Positions 38,125 through 41,198 of a stretch of 41,198 nucleotides of DNA are shown piece after piece; within the stretch, counting starts at the first letter, position 1; every line of letters starts with the position of its first letter. The stretch lies in assembly GCF_001418325.1 (NCBI RefSeq), contig NZ_LIPN01000096.1, forward strand, positions 278 to 41,475. Direction: 5' to 3'. The notes below the pieces were generated by a model. The model was not told the DNA's origin and did no database searches. It saw nothing but the letters and a program-made list of their open reading frames with translations. Position numbers and translations under genes: made by a program. Source of the stretch: Streptomyces atriruber. Its GTDB lineage: Bacteria; Actinomycetota; Actinomycetes; Streptomycetales; Streptomycetaceae.

Positions 38125-38889
38125 GTGGAAACCCTGCAGGACAAGGCAGTCGTCGTCACGGGCGGAGGCGGCGGCATCGGGGCCGCGCTGGCCCGCCGCT
38201 TCGCCGCCGAAGGGGCGCGCGTCGTCGTCAACGACCTGGACGCCGCCAAGGCGAAGACCGTCGCCGACGAGATCGGCGGCGTCGCCGTGCCGGGCGACGC
38301 GTCCACGATCGTGCCGCGGGCCCGCGAGGCGCTCGGCGGCACCGTCGACGTGTACTGCGCCAACGCCGGGCTCGGCTCCGGCGGCAGCGAGGCGGCGCCC
38401 GAGGAGGTCTGGGCCGCCGCCTGGGACGTCAACGTGATGGCCCATGTGCGGGCGGCCCACGCGCTGCTCCCCGACTGGCTGGAGCGCGGCAGCGGCCGCT
38501 TCGTCTCCACCGTCTCCGCCGCCGGTCTGCTTACCATGATCGGCGCCGCGCCCTACAGCGTCACCAAGCACGGCGCGTACGCCTTCGCCGAGTGGCTCTC
38601 GCTCACGTACCGCCACCGCGGCATCAAGGTCCACGCGATCTGCCCGCAGGGCGTCCGCACCGACATGCTCGCCGCCACCGGCACCGCGGGCGACCTCGTG
38701 CTCACGCCCACCGCCATCGAACCGGACGACGTCGCCGCCGCGCTCTTCGAAGGCATGGCAAAGGACCGCTTCCTGGTCCTGCCGCACCCCGAGGTGGCCG
38801 CGTACTACCGGGCCCGCGCGGAAACCCCCGACAAGTGGCTGACGGGCATGAACCACATCCAGCAGAAGTGGGAGGAGACCGAGCGGTGA
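38125..38889 (+). CDS. Short-chain dehydrogenase/reductase (SDR)
   Basis: This 254-aa oxidoreductase uses NAD(P)(H) on a hydroxyl or keto group. Motifs are the cofactor loop TGGGGGIG (residues 12-19), D37 in VVNDLD (suggesting NAD preference), CANAG (78-82), S131, and the catalytic Y144-x3-K148 (APYSVTKHG), then CPQGVRTDM. GAAGGAGA is seven bases before GTG 38125. The TGA stop overlaps the next GTG (GTGA), coupling it to the acyl-CoA ligase. The set SDR plus ligase plus TetR suggests activation and oxidation of a hydroxy-acid or sterol/lipid-like compound. Confidence 0.95.
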   Translation: METLQDKAVVVTGGGGGIGAALARRFAAEGARVVVNDLDAAKAKTVADEIGGVAVPGDASTIVPRAREALGGTVDVYCANAGLGSGGSEAAPEEVWAAAWDVNVMAHVRAAHALLPDWLERGSGRFVSTVSAAGLLTMIGAAPYSVTKHGAYAFAEWLSLTYRHRGIKVHAICPQGVRTDMLAATGTAGDLVLTPTAIEPDDVAAALFEGMAKDRFLVLPHPEVAAYYRARAETPDKWLTGMNHIQQKWEETER

Positions 38890-40568
38890 AGGACCTCACG
38901 CCCACCGGATCCCCGTACGCGGCCAAGCCCTGGCTGGCCCGGCTCAACGGCGCCCAGCGCGCCCCCGTGCACCCCGCGGCCTCCGTGCCCGACGCGTTCC
39001 GCGAGGCCGTCGCACGAGCTCCCGAACACACCGCCCTCGCCTACTTCGACGGTCGCCTGAGCTACCGCGAGACCGACGCCCTCAGCGACTCCGTGGCGGG
39101 ACACCTCGCCGCGCGCGGCATCGCCCGCGGCGACCGCGTCGCGATCCTCCTGCAGAACACCCCGCACTTCGTGCTCGCGCTCCTCGGCGCCTGGAAAGCG
39201 GGCGCCACCGTCGTCCCCGTCAATCCCATGTACCGGTCGGCGGAGGTCGGGCACGTCCTCGCGGACGCCGGGGTGACCGCGCTGATCTGCTCGGACCGCG
39301 CCTGGGAGACGTATCTGCGCGACACCGCGGCCGACTCGCCGGTCCGTGTCGTCCTCACCGCCTGCCAGCTCGACCTGCAGACCCGGGGCGACACCCGGGT
39401 CCTCGACTTCGAGCGCCTCCCGGCCGCCGCCGACGCCGACGACCTGATCGAGGTCGCGCGCCAAGGCCTTCCGGCCCCGGCCGACCGTGCCCTCGCCGCC
39501 TCGGACGTGGCGCTGATCAGCTACACCTCGGGCACCAGCGGCACCCCCAAGGGCGCCATGAACACCCACGGCAACATCACCTACAACGCGGAACGCCAGC
39601 GCACCGGATCCGGGATACCGGAAGGCGCCTGCTACTTCGCGATGGCGCCGCTCTTCCACATCACCGGCATGGTCGCGCAGGTCGCCGCGTGCATCGCCAA
39701 CGCCGGGACGCTCGCGCTCGCCTACCGCTTCGAGGCCGGGGTGGTCCTCGACGCCTTCGCCGAGCACCGGCCCGCCTACACGGTCGGCCCGTCCACCGCC
39801 TTCATGGCGCTCGCCGCCCATCCCTCGGTGACCCGCGCCCACTTCGACTCCTTCGCGATGATCTCCTCCGGCGGCGCGCCGCTGCCCCCGGCCCTCGTCG
39901 AGAAGTTCCGCTCGTCCTTCGGCCCCTACCTCCACAACGGCTACGGCCTCACCGAGTGCACCGCGCCCTGCGCCTCCGTGCCGCCGGGCCAGGAGGCCCC
40001 CGTCGACCCGGCCTCCGGCACCCTGGCCGTCGGCGTCCCGGGTCCCGAGACGGTCGTACGCATCGTGGACGACCTCGGCGCCGAGGTGCCGTTCGGGGAG
40101 CACGGCGAGATCGTCGTCCGCGGACCCCAGGTCGTCCCGGGCTACTGGCAGCGGCCCGACGCCACCGCCGAGGCCTTCCCCGACGGGGAACTGCGCACCG
40201 GCGACATCGGGTTCATGGACCCGGCGGGCTGGCTCTACGTGGTCGACCGCAAGAAGGACATGATCAACGCGTCCGGCTTCAAGGTGTGGCCGCGCGAGGT
40301 CGAGGACGTCCTGTACACCCACCCCGCCGTCCGCGAGGCGGCCGTCGTCGGGATTCCCGACAGCTACCGGGGCGAGACCGTGAAGGCGTACGTCAGCCTG
40401 CGCCCCGGCAGCGACACCGGCCCCGCCGACCTGACCGCGTACTGCAAGGAACGGCTCGCCGCGTACAAATATCCGCGCGAGGTCGAGGTACTCGAGGAGT
40501 TGCCGAAGACGACAAGTGGGAAGATCCTCCGGCGGGAACTGCGTTCCCGCCCACGAAACAGCAGGTGA
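38886..40568 (+). CDS. AMP-dependent acyl-CoA synthetase/ligase
   Basis: This roughly 560-aa adenylate-forming enzyme activates a carboxylate with ATP and CoA. Core motifs are present in order: A3 ISYTSGTSGTPKGAMNTHGN, A4-like FAMAPLFHITGM, A5 NGYGLTECTA, A7 ELRTGDIGFMDPAGWLYVVDR, A8 KKDMINASGFKVWPREVEDVL, and A10 lysine in PKTTSGKILRREL. The carrier domain for NRPS is absent, so it is a stand-alone ligase. GTG 38886 overlaps the SDR stop by 4 bases. Its stop is 13 bp before the TetR start. The substrate is unknown; medium or long chain and aromatic acids are all possible. Confidence 0.95.
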   Translation: MKDLTPTGSPYAAKPWLARLNGAQRAPVHPAASVPDAFREAVARAPEHTALAYFDGRLSYRETDALSDSVAGHLAARGIARGDRVAILLQNTPHFVLALLGAWKAGATVVPVNPMYRSAEVGHVLADAGVTALICSDRAWETYLRDTAADSPVRVVLTACQLDLQTRGDTRVLDFERLPAAADADDLIEVARQGLPAPADRALAASDVALISYTSGTSGTPKGAMNTHGNITYNAERQRTGSGIPEGACYFAMAPLFHITGMVAQVAACIANAGTLALAYRFEAGVVLDAFAEHRPAYTVGPSTAFMALAAHPSVTRAHFDSFAMISSGGAPLPPALVEKFRSSFGPYLHNGYGLTECTAPCASVPPGQEAPVDPASGTLAVGVPGPETVVRIVDDLGAEVPFGEHGEIVVRGPQVVPGYWQRPDATAEAFPDGELRTGDIGFMDPAGWLYVVDRKKDMINASGFKVWPREVEDVLYTHPAVREAAVVGIPDSYRGETVKAYVSLRPGSDTGPADLTAYCKERLAAYKYPREVEVLEELPKTTSGKILRRELRSRPRNSR

Positions 40569-40580
40569 CGCGAAAGGCAG

Positions 40581-41186
40581 GTGGCGGCAGTGGCCCGAAC
40601 GACGGACGGTGACGGCACGCCCGTACCGCAGCGGCTCCTCGCCGCCGCCACCAGGCTCTTCGCCGACCAGGGCTACGACCGCACGTCGGTCCAGGAGATC
40701 GTGGAGGCGGCGGGCGTCACCAAGGGCGCGCTGTACCACTACTTCGGCTCCAAGGACGACCTGCTCCACGAGGTCTACGCCCGGCTGCTCCGCGTCCAGC
40801 AGGAGCGGCTCGACGCCATCGCGGACGCGGACGCGCCGGTCGCCGAGCGGGTCCGCGACGCCGCGGCGGACGTCGTGGTCAGCACCATCGACAACCTCGA
40901 CGACGCGTCGATCTTCTTCCGCTCCATGCACCACCTGAGCCCGGAGAAGAACAAGCAGGTCCGGGCCGAGCGGCGCCGCTACCACGAGCGCTTCCGGGCC
41001 CTGATCGAAGAGGGACAGGAGTCGGGCGTCTTCTCCACGGCGACCCCGGCGGACCTGGTGGTGGACTACCACTTCGGGTCGGTCCACCACCTGTCCACCT
41101 GGTACCGTCCCGATGGTCCCCTCAGCCCCCAGCAGGTCGCCGACCACCTGGCCGACCTCCTCCTGCGGGCCCTGCGCGCCCCGTAA
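40581..41186 (+). CDS. TetR family regulator at the end of the SDR/ligase operon
   Basis: This 201-aa regulator has a helix-turn-helix at about residues 15-63 (PQRLLAAATRLFADQGYDRTSVQEIVEAAGVTKGALYHYFGSKDDLL). The C-terminal domain (LRVQQERLDAIADADAPVAERVRD, FFRSMHHLSPEKNKQVRAERRRYHERFRALI) is like KstR2-type and other lipid-related actinobacterial TetR proteins. GTG 40581 or GTG 40590 may be used; both lie in a purine-rich stretch. Placement directly after the ligase gene suggests autoregulation of the operon by way of the site at 38074-38085, with an acyl-CoA product as ligand. Confidence 0.92.
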   Translation: MAAVARTTDGDGTPVPQRLLAAATRLFADQGYDRTSVQEIVEAAGVTKGALYHYFGSKDDLLHEVYARLLRVQQERLDAIADADAPVAERVRDAAADVVVSTIDNLDDASIFFRSMHHLSPEKNKQVRAERRRYHERFRALIEEGQESGVFSTATPADLVVDYHFGSVHHLSTWYRPDGPLSPQQVADHLADLLLRALRAP

Positions 41187-41198
41187 GCGGCGCGCCCC

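Noticed and set aside
38805..41147. Antisense open frame of 780 codons over the ligase and tetR genes
   Set aside because: No domain pattern; sense-strand adenylation motifs are complete.

Overview
The window is high-GC, codon-biased actinobacterial DNA. Dense genes, GTG/TTG starts, leaderless-looking promoters, many TetR regulators and several families typical of the genus point to a Streptomyces chromosome. No rRNA, tRNA, CRISPR array, prophage or intact transposase was found. About 35 protein genes are supported, plus one short non-autonomous transposable element.

Left part (1-9000). A drug-resistance-type ABC ATPase (cut by the left edge) diverges from a TetR regulator across a nested palindromic operator region. 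Then come a type ISP restriction-modification C-terminal-like protein, a 196-bp MITE inserted at the stop codon of a GntR regulator, and the tyrosine-catabolism gene hmgA (homogentisate dioxygenase) with a divergent TetR regulator. A two-gene unit follows: an alpha/beta hydrolase broken by a frameshift, and a caspase-like peptidase fused to a NACHT/STAND-type NTPase that has lost most of its C-terminal sensor region. This looks like a decaying conflict or regulated-cell-death system and is the most unusual locus in the window.

Middle (9000-26800). This part holds a citrate-metal transporter with an MFS exporter, a secreted subtilisin-like protease, a sulfotransferase, an aldehyde dehydrogenase/alcohol dehydrogenase operon, a urea transporter, a RibD/DHFR-like reductase with divergent TetR, an ArsR-like regulator, a TetR/acyl-CoA dehydrogenase divergent pair, a YiaA/B membrane protein, a TetR/MaoC hydratase convergent pair, SoxR, a DRB0094-type RNA ligase and two conserved hypotheticals. 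Two operator motifs recur here. A 19-bp palindrome lies upstream of both the aldehyde dehydrogenase and the TetR/acyl-CoA dehydrogenase pair. A 15-bp identical site lies upstream of both the MaoC gene and its neighbouring TetR gene. They suggest two small local regulons for aldehyde/acyl-CoA metabolism.

Right part (26800-41198). This part holds a secreted penicillin acylase family protein, a hydrolase/membrane-protein pair divergent from a LysR regulator, an erythromycin-esterase-like gene followed by an MHS-family transporter, a divergent small alpha/beta hydrolase, a Tat-exported NamZ (DUF1343) muramidase, and a translationally coupled SDR / acyl-CoA ligase / TetR operon preceded by its own palindromic site.
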